Below, one piece after another: positions 19,618 through 28,359 of a DNA stretch of 64,000 nt. The notes under the pieces are model-generated. The model saw only the letters and a list, made by a program, of their open reading frames with translations, was not told the origin of the DNA and made no database searches. Location of the stretch: the NCBI RefSeq assembly GCF_001431625.1, contig NZ_LLXT01000138.1, positions 124,001 through 188,000 of the forward strand, given 5' to 3'. Position 1 is the stretch's first letter. Each line of letters opens with the position of its first letter. A program made the translations under genes and the position numbers. The stretch comes from Stenotrophomonas geniculata ATCC 19374 = JCM 13324 (lineage in GTDB: Bacteria; Pseudomonadota; Gammaproteobacteria; Xanthomonadales; Xanthomonadaceae).

Positions 19618-20664
19618 ATGACAACCATGATCGACCTCCATGCCGGCGAAGACGGCCAGGCCAGCAAAGCCCGTCTTGCGCAGCTCACCGCGCACGCCAT
19701 TTCGCAACCGCTGGTGACCCACATCTACACCGCCGACCCTTCGGCGCACGTGTTCGAGGGGCGCCTGTACATCTATCCCTCGCACGACATCGACGGTGGC
19801 CAGCCATTCGACGACGAAGGTGGCCATTTCGGCATGCAGGATTACCATGTGCTGAAGATGGATACGCCCGATAGCGCGGCCATGGATTGCGGCATGGCGC
19901 TGCACGTGCGCGACGTGCCCTGGGCGCGGAAACAGATGTGGGCCCCCGATGCCGCCTGCCGCGATGGCCACTACTACCTGTACTTCCCGGCCAAGGACGC
20001 CGAGGGCCGGTTCCGCATCGGCGTGGCGATCGGTACGCGGCCGGAGGGCCCGTTCGTGCCCCAGCCGGAGCCGATCAAGGACGCGTACTCGATCGACCCG
20101 GCCGTGTTCGAAGACGAGGACGGCAGCCACTACCTGTACTTCGGCGGCATCTGGGGCGGGCAGCTGCAGAAGTATCGTGACAACCAGTACAGCGAGGCCC
20201 ACGAGGAGCCCGAGGGCAGCGCGCCGGCCCTGGGGCCGCGCGTGGGCCGCCTGGATGTCGGCATGACCGAGCTGGCCGAACCCACCCGCGAAGTGCAGAT
20301 CCTGGATGAGCATGGCCAGCCGCTGCGTGCGGACGACCATGCGCGCCGCTTCTTCGAAGGCCCGTGGCTGCACAGGTACCAGGGTCGCTACTATCTGTCG
20401 TACTCCACTGGCAACACCCACCAGCTGTGCTACGCCGTGGGAGACAGCCCGTACGGGCCGTTCACCTATGCTGGCGTGATCCTCACGCCCGTCGTGGGCT
20501 GGACCACCCACCACTCCATCTGCCAGTTCGAAGGGCAGTGGTACCTGTTCTATCACGATGCGCTGATGTCCGGCGGCAGCACCCACCTGCGCTCGGCCAA
20601 GTGCACGCCGCTGCACATGGAGCCGGACGGAAGCATCCGGACGATCAATCCGTATGGGGCCTGA
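19618..20664 (+). CDS. Cytoplasmic GH43 glycosidase (beta-xylosidase/arabinosidase)
   Basis: A 348-residue single-domain GH43 enzyme with no signal peptide. Putative catalytic residues are D40 in YTADPSAHVF, D160 in YSIDPAVFEDEDG and E247 in RRFFEGPWLHRY. WAPDAACRDGHYYLYFPAKD is typical propeller sequence. It starts seven bases after the GPH symporter and overlaps the epimerase gene by 11 bases. The likely job is intracellular hydrolysis of imported xylo- or arabinoxylo-oligosaccharides. The exact linkage cannot be read from sequence. Confidence 0.9.
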   Translation: MTTMIDLHAGEDGQASKARLAQLTAHAISQPLVTHIYTADPSAHVFEGRLYIYPSHDIDGGQPFDDEGGHFGMQDYHVLKMDTPDSAAMDCGMALHVRDVPWARKQMWAPDAACRDGHYYLYFPAKDAEGRFRIGVAIGTRPEGPFVPQPEPIKDAYSIDPAVFEDEDGSHYLYFGGIWGGQLQKYRDNQYSEAHEEPEGSAPALGPRVGRLDVGMTELAEPTREVQILDEHGQPLRADDHARRFFEGPWLHRYQGRYYLSYSTGNTHQLCYAVGDSPYGPFTYAGVILTPVVGWTTHHSICQFEGQWYLFYHDALMSGGSTHLRSAKCTPLHMEPDGSIRTINPYGA

Positions 20665-21499
20665 GCGCATGCTGCCGGTGGATGATGCGCTGGCCCCGCT
20701 GCCGGCCGGTGAACTGCACTGGCTGAGATGCGGCGAACTGGAGGTTGCGCTCGCCGCAGGGGCGGGCGGGCGCGTGGCGCACCTGCGTTACCGGGGCGTG
20801 GAGTGGCTGGTGGATGCGCAGGAGGGCGGGGCGGCTGCGATCGCCTGGGGCTGCTACCCGATGGTGCCCTGGGCCGGGCGCATCCGCCATGGAACGTTCC
20901 GCTTTGACGACAGGCCGCATCGGCTGCCGCTCAACTTCGACGGGCATGCCATTCATGGGTTGGGCTTCTCGCGACCGTGGCAGATCGACCGGCTGGATGC
21001 GGCGGCAGCCAGGTTGTCGCTGGCGTTGCCGCGCGACGGCTACTGGCCCTTCGGTGGCATTGCCATGCTGGACCTGCAGCTGCAGGCCCACACCCTGCAG
21101 ATGCGCCTTTCGGTCCAGGCCGGCGAGCAGGCGATGCCGGCGGTGCTGGGCTGGCATCCCTGGTTCCGGAAGCCGGACCGGCTGCTGTTCACGCCTCGTG
21201 CGATGTACCCGCGGGACGAGGAAGGTATTGCCACGCTGCCCTGTGTGGATCCGACCACCGGTCCCTGGGATGACTGCTTCATCGCCAACAGTGACATCAC
21301 GCTGATACGTGAAGGCCAGCGCCTGCGGCTGCGCTCGGACCACGACCATTGGGTGGTCTACGACGGCACGCCGCACGCCACCTGTGTCGAGCCGCAGAGC
21401 GGTCCGCCGGACGGCTTCACGCTGGCGCCGCACCGGCTGGAGCCCGGCCAGCGCCTCGCGTTGACGTTCGACTTGGCGTGGGCGGCGGACAGCACCTGA
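20654..21499 (+). CDS. Aldose 1-epimerase family protein
   Basis: Galactose-mutarotase-like protein of 281 residues, interconverting alpha and beta anomers of aldoses. Expected histidines are H101 in DGHAIHGLGF and H168 in GWHPWFRKPD; PWAGRIRHGTFRFD is the substrate-loop segment. It probably supplies the anomer required by xylose isomerase. It overlaps the GH43 gene by 11 bases; an alternative ATG at 20669 would remove the overlap. It is the last gene of the xylan run, facing the porin gene of the fructose locus. It is less than typical GalM length, which fits the YeaD/YphB-like subgroup. Confidence 0.85.
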   Translation: MGPERMLPVDDALAPLPAGELHWLRCGELEVALAAGAGGRVAHLRYRGVEWLVDAQEGGAAAIAWGCYPMVPWAGRIRHGTFRFDDRPHRLPLNFDGHAIHGLGFSRPWQIDRLDAAAARLSLALPRDGYWPFGGIAMLDLQLQAHTLQMRLSVQAGEQAMPAVLGWHPWFRKPDRLLFTPRAMYPRDEEGIATLPCVDPTTGPWDDCFIANSDITLIREGQRLRLRSDHDHWVVYDGTPHATCVEPQSGPPDGFTLAPHRLEPGQRLALTFDLAWAADST

Positions 21500-21537
21500 A
21501 ACCCCGGCCAGGGCAGGCGATCATCCGGGTGCCGGGC

Positions 21538-21562
21538 GGTCGGTACGCCGCCTGGACCGACC
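21538..21562. terminator. Possible bidirectional terminator hairpin
   Basis: GGTCGGT and ACCGACC form a 7-bp perfect stem with an 11-base loop between the convergent epimerase and porin genes. There is no T run on either side, so an intrinsic terminator is only plausible. Confidence 0.35.
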
Positions 21563-21611
21563 GTGGACCCGGTGCCTGACACGGGCCGCGCCCAGGACCA
21601 CCTGACATTTC

Positions 21612-22865
21612 CTACAGGTTCCAGTCGATCCGCATGCCCGCGATCAGCGCATCCGGCAGGTCATGCTGGCGTGCGGGTTCGTTGAACTGGTCCGGATGCA
21701 CGATGTAGTGCAGGTTCGGCGCGACTCGAAGCTGCGGGGTGAGCTGGATGCCATAGCTCAGCTCCATCATCACCTGGTTCCCGTGCGGGGTGCCGCTGCC
21801 GCCCGCTGCGGCACGGGCAAGGCGCAGGTTTTTCAGCGCCATGCTGCTGTACTTCTGCTGGGTCACGACGAAGGCGATGCTGTCCTGCGGCCGGTGGGCG
21901 AACGTGCCTTTCTGCACCAGCCCGGCCTGCAGGAAATGATCCTCGATCAACTGGCCAGAGGTGCCCTTGAGCGCCGCACCGAAAAGGGTCAGGCCACGGC
22001 CGCTGCCATCACTGCTGAGCTGCTGCTCGAAGCGGGCGAACGCGCCGGAGCGACCGTGACGTGTTGCGTATTCCTGACCACTGAGCAGCGCCGGGATGCC
22101 GTTGGCATCGCGCAGCGGGTCGCGGTAGGTCGAGTTGTCCTGCCAGCCACCCAGTTCGTAGCGAGCCTTCAAGCGCGCCGACGCTGGGCTGCGCCAGCCG
22201 ATGGTGTAGGGCACGATCCACCCGGTGGCCTGGTTCGTGCTCCATTTCAGACCGTGCTGGCCATCTTCGGCCTGGCTCGGGTCGACCTGGTACGCGCCGA
22301 CGCGTACGTAGACATCCGGCGTCACCCATGCCGTGGCATCAGCCATCCAGCTCGATACCGGCCACCAGGTGAAGTTGCTGGTACGGAATACGTAGGTCGG
22401 GTTGCCGCAGGCCGAGTTGCCCTGGAAGTACTGGCACAACTCCGAACCGAGATGATGGATGTTGGCGACGCTTCGCCCTGCTTCCAGCACCAGTCGGTCG
22501 TTGAGCAGTTTCTGCTCGAGCGTCAGGTTAGCCAGGCGCGTTCCCTGGCCACCGTAGATCTCCTGCACCGAGGTGCTGTTGCCCGTGCTTCTGTTAGCGA
22601 GATTGGTGCCGTGGCGGTTGATGCCGTAGGCCTTGATCGTTGCGCCCCGCCAGCCGAACGCGGCGTCCAGGTTCACGTCGGCGCCGAACATCAGCTGGCC
22701 GGCATAGGCCGTGCCGCTGCGCTTGCCGCCGTCAAGCGTGGCGGCCGCCTCGCCGGTGTAGGCGAGCCTGGGAGTGAAGACGTCGCTCGCGTCTGCGGTG
22801 GTGGCCAGGGATGGCAGGGCAAGCGCGATCGCCATCGGCAACATGTGTCGGGAAGAGCGGGTCAT
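21612..22865 (-). CDS. oprB: OprB-family carbohydrate-selective porin
   Basis: Outer-membrane beta-barrel of 417 residues with a signal peptide ending TADASD. Recognisable parts are the alternating barrel strands (TLEQKLLNDRLVLEAGR, MELSYGIQLTPQLRVAPNL) and the C-terminal strand ALIAGMRIDWNL. The final residue is leucine rather than the usual aromatic. OprB porins pass monosaccharides through the outer membrane. It lies 83 bases downstream of fruA on the same strand, so it is probably the outer-membrane entry route for fructose in this operon. Confidence 0.88.
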   Translation of the reverse strand: MTRSSRHMLPMAIALALPSLATTADASDVFTPRLAYTGEAAATLDGGKRSGTAYAGQLMFGADVNLDAAFGWRGATIKAYGINRHGTNLANRSTGNSTSVQEIYGGQGTRLANLTLEQKLLNDRLVLEAGRSVANIHHLGSELCQYFQGNSACGNPTYVFRTSNFTWWPVSSWMADATAWVTPDVYVRVGAYQVDPSQAEDGQHGLKWSTNQATGWIVPYTIGWRSPASARLKARYELGGWQDNSTYRDPLRDANGIPALLSGQEYATRHGRSGAFARFEQQLSSDGSGRGLTLFGAALKGTSGQLIEDHFLQAGLVQKGTFAHRPQDSIAFVVTQQKYSSMALKNLRLARAAAGGSGTPHGNQVMMELSYGIQLTPQLRVAPNLHYIVHPDQFNEPARQHDLPDALIAGMRIDWNL

Positions 22866-22948
22866 GGGCGAGGGTCCTTGTGCAGGGCGTAGGTCGCTGC
22901 GCCCCTGCGTGCGCAGGGGAGGTGGAAGGGGCTTGGTGATGGGGTGGA

Positions 22949-24652
22949 TCAGGCCGGCGTGGTGACCGGCTTCTTGAGGATGCGCAACGCGACTGCAGTG
23001 ACGGCCACGCCCGCCAGCAGTGCCAGCAGGTAGATGCCGAGGTGAGTGACTGCGTTCGGGATCGGCAGCACGAACACGCCGCCGTGCGGCACCTTCAGCT
23101 CGACGCCAGCGGCCATCGAGATCGCACCTGCCACGGCAGAACCAAGAATCAGCGCCGGAATGGTGCGCAGCGGATCACGCGCGGCGTAGGGGATCGCGCC
23201 TTCGGTCACGAAACTGAGGCCAAGCACGCCGGCGGCACCGGCCGTGCCGCGCTCCTCGGCGGTGAAGCGGTTGCTGAACAGCCATGTCGCCAGTGCGATA
23301 CCCAGCGGCGGCGTCATGCCGCCGATCATCGTCGCCGCCATCGGCGTGTAGACCTGGCTGGAAATCAATGCGGTAGAGAAGGCGTAGGACGCCTTATTGA
23401 CGGGTCCGCCCATGTCCACCGCCATCATGCCGCCCAGCAGCAGGCCAAGCAGGATCGCGCTGCCGCCCTGCATGCCGCGCAGCCAGTCGGTCAGCCACGC
23501 CAGCAGCCCGGCGACCGGCGTACCGATCACGTACATCATCAACAGGCCGACCAGCAGCGTGCCCAGCACCGGCAGGATCAGCACCGGCTTGAGGCCTTCC
23601 AGGCTGCGCGGCAGGCGCAGCGCACGGTTGATCCAGTGCACGCCGTAGCCAGCGATGAAACCAGCCAGGATGCCGCCGATGAAGCCAGCATCCATGTTCA
23701 CTGCTACCAGTCCGCCGATCATGCCGGGCGCAATGCCGGGCCGGTCAGCGATGGAGTAGGCGATGTAACCGGCCAGCGCCGGCACCATCAACATGAAGCC
23801 GGACTTCGCGCCGATCTGGAACAGCGACCAGGCCAGCGTCCCCTTGTGCGCGTCATCAAAGGCATAGATGCCGCCGAGCGCGAACGCCAGTGCGATCAGC
23901 AGGCCGCCGGCAGTGACGAACGGCAGCATGAACGACACGCCGGTCATCAGGTGCTTGTAGGGTCCGGTGGCCTTGGTCTTTTCGGTCGGGCGGCCCGTAG
24001 TCGCCATACCTGCCTGCACCCCGGCCTCGGCCAGCGCCTTGCGGATCAGGTTCTGCCCATCGTTGATCGCCGGCTTGGTGCCACTCTTGAACAGGCGCTT
24101 GCCAGCGAAGCGCGACACATCGACTTCACGGTCTGCGGCGATCAGGACGACGTCAGCGGCCGCGATTTCCTCGTCGCTCAACGCGTCCTGCGCGCCGACC
24201 GAGCCCTGGGTTTCGACCCGGATTGCATGGCCCAGCGCTTTGGCGGCCTGTTGCAGCCCCTCAGCCGCCATGAAGGTGTGAGCGATGCCGGTGGGGCAGG
24301 AGGTAACGGCAACGATGCGCTTGTCCGCATTCGTGCCGGCGTCGTTTGAATGTGCGGCCGCGAGCGGTGCGAGCGCCGCAACCGGGTCGTCCAGTACTTC
24401 GCCCAGGCTGGCATGCGCGATCTCAGCATTGGCGAAGCGCGCGATGTCCGCCTCACCATCACCCACCAGCAGCAGGTGCGTCGCGGCGGCGGCGTTCGAT
24501 GCAGGCAGTGCGCCGGTCACGCCCTGGTCGCTGCGGATCTCGATCATCAGCTCGAGCCCGCGCTGGCGGGCGGCGCGGCGCAGCGCTTCGGCGGCAAGAA
24601 CCGCCTCGATGCTGCGCTCGCCAGCTGCGATGACTACGGTGGAAGCGTGCAT
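22949..24652 (-). CDS. fruA: PTS fructose-specific EIIBC component
   Basis: Membrane permease of 567 residues that imports and phosphorylates fructose at C1. An N-terminal degenerate IIB' domain is followed by the active IIB domain, with phospho-cysteine C119 in VTSCPTGIAHTFMAAEGLQ. The IIC domain begins near residue 235 (LMTGVSFMLPFVTAGGLLIA) and contains MAVDMGGPVNKASYAFS. The phosphate donor is FruB, encoded two genes upstream. It is separated from fruK by 87 bases. Confidence 0.95.
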   Translation of the reverse strand: MHASTVVIAAGERSIEAVLAAEALRRAARQRGLELMIEIRSDQGVTGALPASNAAAATHLLLVGDGEADIARFANAEIAHASLGEVLDDPVAALAPLAAAHSNDAGTNADKRIVAVTSCPTGIAHTFMAAEGLQQAAKALGHAIRVETQGSVGAQDALSDEEIAAADVVLIAADREVDVSRFAGKRLFKSGTKPAINDGQNLIRKALAEAGVQAGMATTGRPTEKTKATGPYKHLMTGVSFMLPFVTAGGLLIALAFALGGIYAFDDAHKGTLAWSLFQIGAKSGFMLMVPALAGYIAYSIADRPGIAPGMIGGLVAVNMDAGFIGGILAGFIAGYGVHWINRALRLPRSLEGLKPVLILPVLGTLLVGLLMMYVIGTPVAGLLAWLTDWLRGMQGGSAILLGLLLGGMMAVDMGGPVNKASYAFSTALISSQVYTPMAATMIGGMTPPLGIALATWLFSNRFTAEERGTAGAAGVLGLSFVTEGAIPYAARDPLRTIPALILGSAVAGAISMAAGVELKVPHGGVFVLPIPNAVTHLGIYLLALLAGVAVTAVALRILKKPVTTPA

Positions 24653-24739
24653 GGGAACTCCTGGAATTCTTCGGGTTCGTCCTTGCCGAGGGCGCTGCGG
24701 TTGGCGTGAAGCCAGCCGCCGTGCCTCCGGCAGGAGGGG

Positions 24740-25696
24740 TCAATCCAACCGCTCGATCAGTACATCGCCGGCCCATGCGCGTACCTGCGCCGGGTCCAGC
24801 CGTCGTGCGTCACCGCTTTGCAGCCGGCTCATCGAGAACGCGGTCGCCAGCCGTGCGCAACCGGCCAGATCGAGGGAGGACTCCAGCATCGCGGCAGCGA
24901 TGCCGGCGACCATGGCGTCGCCCGCACCGACCGTGCTGCCCCGGGCCAGTCGCGGCGGTCGTGCGACCAGCGCGCCGCTGCGATCAATGAACAGCGCGCC
25001 GTCGGTGCCCATCGAGATCGCTACGAGCGCAACACCGCGTTCGACCAACGCCTGGCCAGCGACACGCAGGGCGCCGCGGTCCGGCAGCTGGGTGCCGGTC
25101 CAGGCCTCCAGTTCGTGGCGATTGGGCTTGACCGCGTAGGGCAGCGCACCCGCGGCGTCACTCAAGGCAGCCACAAGCGCATCGCCGCTGGTGTCCAGCA
25201 GCACGCGCGCACCGGCCGTTCCGGCCTGCGCCTGCAACCGCGACCATGCATCGGCCGGCAGTCCGTGCGGCAGGCTGCCGGACAGCACGACCGGCAGGCC
25301 GGGCGCGAGCAGGGCGCCGAGCTGGCGCGACACCGCGTCCAGATCGGCAGCGTCCACGGCCAGGCCTGGCAGGTTGATGTCCGTCGTTTCGCCGTTGGCC
25401 TCTTCGACCAGCTTGATGTTGGTGCGGGTATGGCCCGGAACGCGCAGGCAGCCGTCAATGATGCCCCGCTCACGGAACAGCGTGCGGAACACGCCGTCGT
25501 TGCCGTCGCCCAGCACGCCCAGCGCGGTGATCGGCACGCCCCAGTCGGCCAGGCAGGCCGCCACGTTGATGCCCTTGCCGCCTGCGTCGTCGCGGGAGCT
25601 GCCGGCGCGATGCACGCGGCCTGGCTGCAGGCGGGCCAGGCGCACGGTCTGGTCGATGGCCGGGTTCAGGGTCACGGTGACGGCGCGGGCAGTCAT
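24740..25696 (-). CDS. fruK: 1-phosphofructokinase
   Basis: PfkB-family kinase of 318 residues converting fructose 1-phosphate to fructose 1,6-bisphosphate. It starts TVTLNPAIDQTVRL, the usual FruK N-terminus, has GGKGINVAACLADWG (sugar binding) and ends with STVGAGDAMVAGIA carrying the catalytic aspartate. The ATG at 25696 overlaps the fruB stop (ATGA), supporting this start over an upstream extension to 25741. It sits between fruB and fruA. Confidence 0.95.
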   Translation of the reverse strand: MTARAVTVTLNPAIDQTVRLARLQPGRVHRAGSSRDDAGGKGINVAACLADWGVPITALGVLGDGNDGVFRTLFRERGIIDGCLRVPGHTRTNIKLVEEANGETTDINLPGLAVDAADLDAVSRQLGALLAPGLPVVLSGSLPHGLPADAWSRLQAQAGTAGARVLLDTSGDALVAALSDAAGALPYAVKPNRHELEAWTGTQLPDRGALRVAGQALVERGVALVAISMGTDGALFIDRSGALVARPPRLARGSTVGAGDAMVAGIAAAMLESSLDLAGCARLATAFSMSRLQSGDARRLDPAQVRAWAGDVLIERLD

Positions 25697-28203
25697 GCGC
25701 GCGCTCCATCGAGGCCGCGCACCTGCTCGGCGGTTTCGCACCCCAGTGCGGTGCTGGCCAGCGCTTGCAGTTCGGTCATCGCGGTGCCACGCAGGCGCGC
25801 CTTCACCGCCGGGATGTCGTTCGGGGTCATCGACAGTTCGTCCACGCCCAGGCCAGCCAGCAACATGGCGCCGAAGGGATCGCCGGCCAAGCCGCCACAG
25901 ACGCCGACCCAGCGCCCATGCAGCCGTGCGCCTTCAACCGTGGCGCGGACCGCGCGCAGCACCGCCGGATGCAGGCTGTCGGCCTCGGCGGCGAGTTCCG
26001 GGTTCTGGCGGTCGATCGCCAGCACGTACTGGGTCAGATCATTGGTGCCGATCGAGAAGAAGTCGGCATGGCGCGCCAGTACGTCGCTCTGAGCGGCGGC
26101 AGCCGGCACTTCGATCATGATGCCGATCGGCACCACCGGCGCCTCCAGCTCGGCACGCAGGCGCTCACAGATGGCGCGCAGTGCGACCAGCTCGGTCACT
26201 GACGTGATCATCGGGAACATGATGGACAGGCGTGCACCGTCCTTGGCGGCGCGATACAGCGCACGCAGTTGCGGCTCCAGCAGGTCAGGGCGGCGCAGCA
26301 GCAGGCGCGCGCCGCGCACGCCGAGGAACGGGTTCTCCTCGCGTGGCAGTTCCAGGTGCGCCACCTGCTTGTCGCCGCCGATGTCGAGCGCGCGCACGAT
26401 CAGCGGGCGGCCGTTGAGTGCCTTGGCCATCGCCAGATAGGTGGTGTACTGCTCCTCCTCGCTGGGCGTACTGCCACGTTCGAGGAACAGGAACTCGGTG
26501 CGCATCAGGCCGACGCCTTCCGCACCCTGTTCCAGTGCCAGTGGCACCTGGTCGGGCAGGTTGACGTTGGCGCCGATGTCGATGCGGTGGCCGTCGAGGG
26601 TCTGGGCGGGTTGCGCGCGTTGCGCGGCTTCGCGCTCGCGGATCTGCTGCTGTTCGGCGATCCATTCGCGTGCCGAGGCGAGATCGGCTTCGGAGGGGGA
26701 CAGGTAGAGCCGTCCGCTGCTGCCGTCCAGGATCGCTTCGCGGCCTGGCTGGATCGCCAACAGCCCGGCGCCGCCGGCCACCAGCGCCGGCAGGCCCAGC
26801 GTGCGCGAGAGGATGGCGGTGTGCGAGGTCGGCCCGCCCTGCGCGGTGGCCAGGCCGAGCACGCGACCGGTGTCGAGATTGGCGGTATCCGAAGGCGACA
26901 GATCTGTGGCGATCAGGATGCACGGTTGCGACGGCAGATCCGCAAGGCCACCACCTTCAGCAGAAGGGTCAAGCTGCGCCAGCACGCGTCGGCCGACATC
27001 ACGCAGGTCCGCCGCGCGCCCGGCCAGCACCGGATTGCCCAGCGCCGCCAGCCCGGAGGCGATCTGCTCGATGGCCTGGTGCCATGACCACGCCACACCA
27101 TGGCCTTCGACCATCAGCTGGCAGGTGCGGGTGATCAGGTCGGTGTCGTCAAGCAGCGCAGCCTGCGCCTTGAAGATCGCAGCATCCGAAGCGCCAAGGC
27201 GGCGCTGCGTGTCGTCCTGCAGCGCGGCCAGCTGCTGGCGGGTGCGACCGAGTGCATCCTGCAGGCGTGCGCCGCCCTCGCCGAGCGGGGCAGGGCGATC
27301 GGCAACATCGGCCTGCGCGCTGGCCAGTACATGCACCGGTCCGATGGCCAGTCCGGGGCTGGCGCCGATGCCGACGAACGCCGCCTGCGCTTCGGGTGGA
27401 CTCCAGCCCGCGACCGGCGCTGCCTTTCGCTGTGCTGCACGCTCCGCATCGGTCTTTTCCTGCGCCACCAGCCCATCCATGACCTTGCGCAGTGCGGCCA
27501 GCAGGGCGTGGGCATCGGCACCCTCGGCAGAAACGCTCACGGTATCGCCCTCGCGAAGCCCGAGCTGCAGCAGCGCCACCAGACTCTTGGCATCGGCCAC
27601 CTGATCGCCCGCGCGCACCTGCGCACGGGCCGTGAAACCCCGCGCCGTCTCGGCCCAGCGCGTGGCCGGGCGCGCGTGCAGTCCACTGGGGTAAGCGATG
27701 GTCCAGTCGAAGCGCTCGGCCAGGTCCGCCACCGGCACGTGGGCTGCCGTGACCGCGACATCACTGGCCAGCGCATTGACGATGTCGCTCGCATCGGGGG
27801 TGGTGAACAACCGCTGCAGCGCGGCCTCGTCCTGGATCAGGCGGGTCAGCCTGCGCAGCAGGGTGATGTGGGTATCGGACTGGGCAGCGATGCCAACCAC
27901 CAGGCGGGTGGCCTGACCGGGGTTCCATTCCACGCCTTCCGGCAACTGCAGCACCGCGATGCCGTCGCGGCGCACCAGGTGGCGGTCCTCGCCGAGCCCA
28001 TGCGGGATCGCCACACCATGGCCGAGGAAGGTGTTCGCCAGCGCTTCGCGGCGTCCCATGCTGGCCTCGTAGCCCGGCGCCACGCAGCCGGCGGCGACCA
28101 GCATCTGGGCTACCTGGGCGATGGCATCGGTCTTGTCCTGTGCCCGCGCGTCCAGGCGGATCAGTTCCCGGCTGACGGGGGAGGGGGAGGTCAGGGGCGA
28201 CAA
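25693..28203 (-). CDS. fruB: Fused PTS EIIA-HPr-Enzyme I for fructose
   Basis: Multidomain phosphotransfer protein of 836 residues. The EIIA-fru domain has H68 in GHGVAIPHGLG. HPr has H176 in YPSGLHARPATRW. Enzyme I, from about residue 275, has H461 in GGPTSHTAILSRTLG and the PEP-binding C-terminal domain (GTNDLTQYVLAIDR). It takes phosphate from PEP and passes it to FruA without needing general PTS proteins. The longer frame to 28329 runs through the operator at 28237-28250, so it is rejected. TTG at 28203 with GGAG six bases upstream fits the expected N-terminus. Confidence 0.93.
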   Translation of the reverse strand: MSPLTSPSPVSRELIRLDARAQDKTDAIAQVAQMLVAAGCVAPGYEASMGRREALANTFLGHGVAIPHGLGEDRHLVRRDGIAVLQLPEGVEWNPGQATRLVVGIAAQSDTHITLLRRLTRLIQDEAALQRLFTTPDASDIVNALASDVAVTAAHVPVADLAERFDWTIAYPSGLHARPATRWAETARGFTARAQVRAGDQVADAKSLVALLQLGLREGDTVSVSAEGADAHALLAALRKVMDGLVAQEKTDAERAAQRKAAPVAGWSPPEAQAAFVGIGASPGLAIGPVHVLASAQADVADRPAPLGEGGARLQDALGRTRQQLAALQDDTQRRLGASDAAIFKAQAALLDDTDLITRTCQLMVEGHGVAWSWHQAIEQIASGLAALGNPVLAGRAADLRDVGRRVLAQLDPSAEGGGLADLPSQPCILIATDLSPSDTANLDTGRVLGLATAQGGPTSHTAILSRTLGLPALVAGGAGLLAIQPGREAILDGSSGRLYLSPSEADLASAREWIAEQQQIREREAAQRAQPAQTLDGHRIDIGANVNLPDQVPLALEQGAEGVGLMRTEFLFLERGSTPSEEEQYTTYLAMAKALNGRPLIVRALDIGGDKQVAHLELPREENPFLGVRGARLLLRRPDLLEPQLRALYRAAKDGARLSIMFPMITSVTELVALRAICERLRAELEAPVVPIGIMIEVPAAAAQSDVLARHADFFSIGTNDLTQYVLAIDRQNPELAAEADSLHPAVLRAVRATVEGARLHGRWVGVCGGLAGDPFGAMLLAGLGVDELSMTPNDIPAVKARLRGTAMTELQALASTALGCETAEQVRGLDGARA

Positions 28204-28236
28204 AGCGGGCTCCGGGAAGGGGTGGCTGGGACGTAT

Positions 28237-28250
28237 TGGGAACGTTCCCA
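28237..28250. promoter_or_regulatory. FruR operator upstream of fruB
   Basis: TGGGAACGTTCCCA is a perfect 14-bp palindrome with the central CG typical of LacI-family operators. It lies 33 bases upstream of the chosen fruB start. A close copy lies at 28346-28359 beside fruR, so both divergent promoters probably carry a site for the same regulator. Confidence 0.8.
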
Positions 28251-28345
28251 CTCCGCATTTCAATGTGCAGTGCACAAAAAGCCAATAGTCCTTTGGCGTT
28301 AGGATTGTCCTGGACAGCCATTCGGCCATGAACAGCGCACGTTTC

Positions 28346-28359
28346 CGGGAACGTTTCCA
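28346..28359. promoter_or_regulatory. FruR operator abutting the fruR start (autoregulation)
   Basis: CGGGAACGTTTCCA matches the fruB-side operator at 12 of 14 positions and ends exactly at the base before the fruR ATG. Binding here would block fruR transcription or early elongation, consistent with autoregulation. The position also explains why no ribosome site is visible before fruR. Confidence 0.7.

Noticed and set aside
28204-28329. 42-residue N-terminal extension of FruB
   Set aside because: It passes through the FruR operator and lacks homology; TTG at 28203 has a proper ribosome site.
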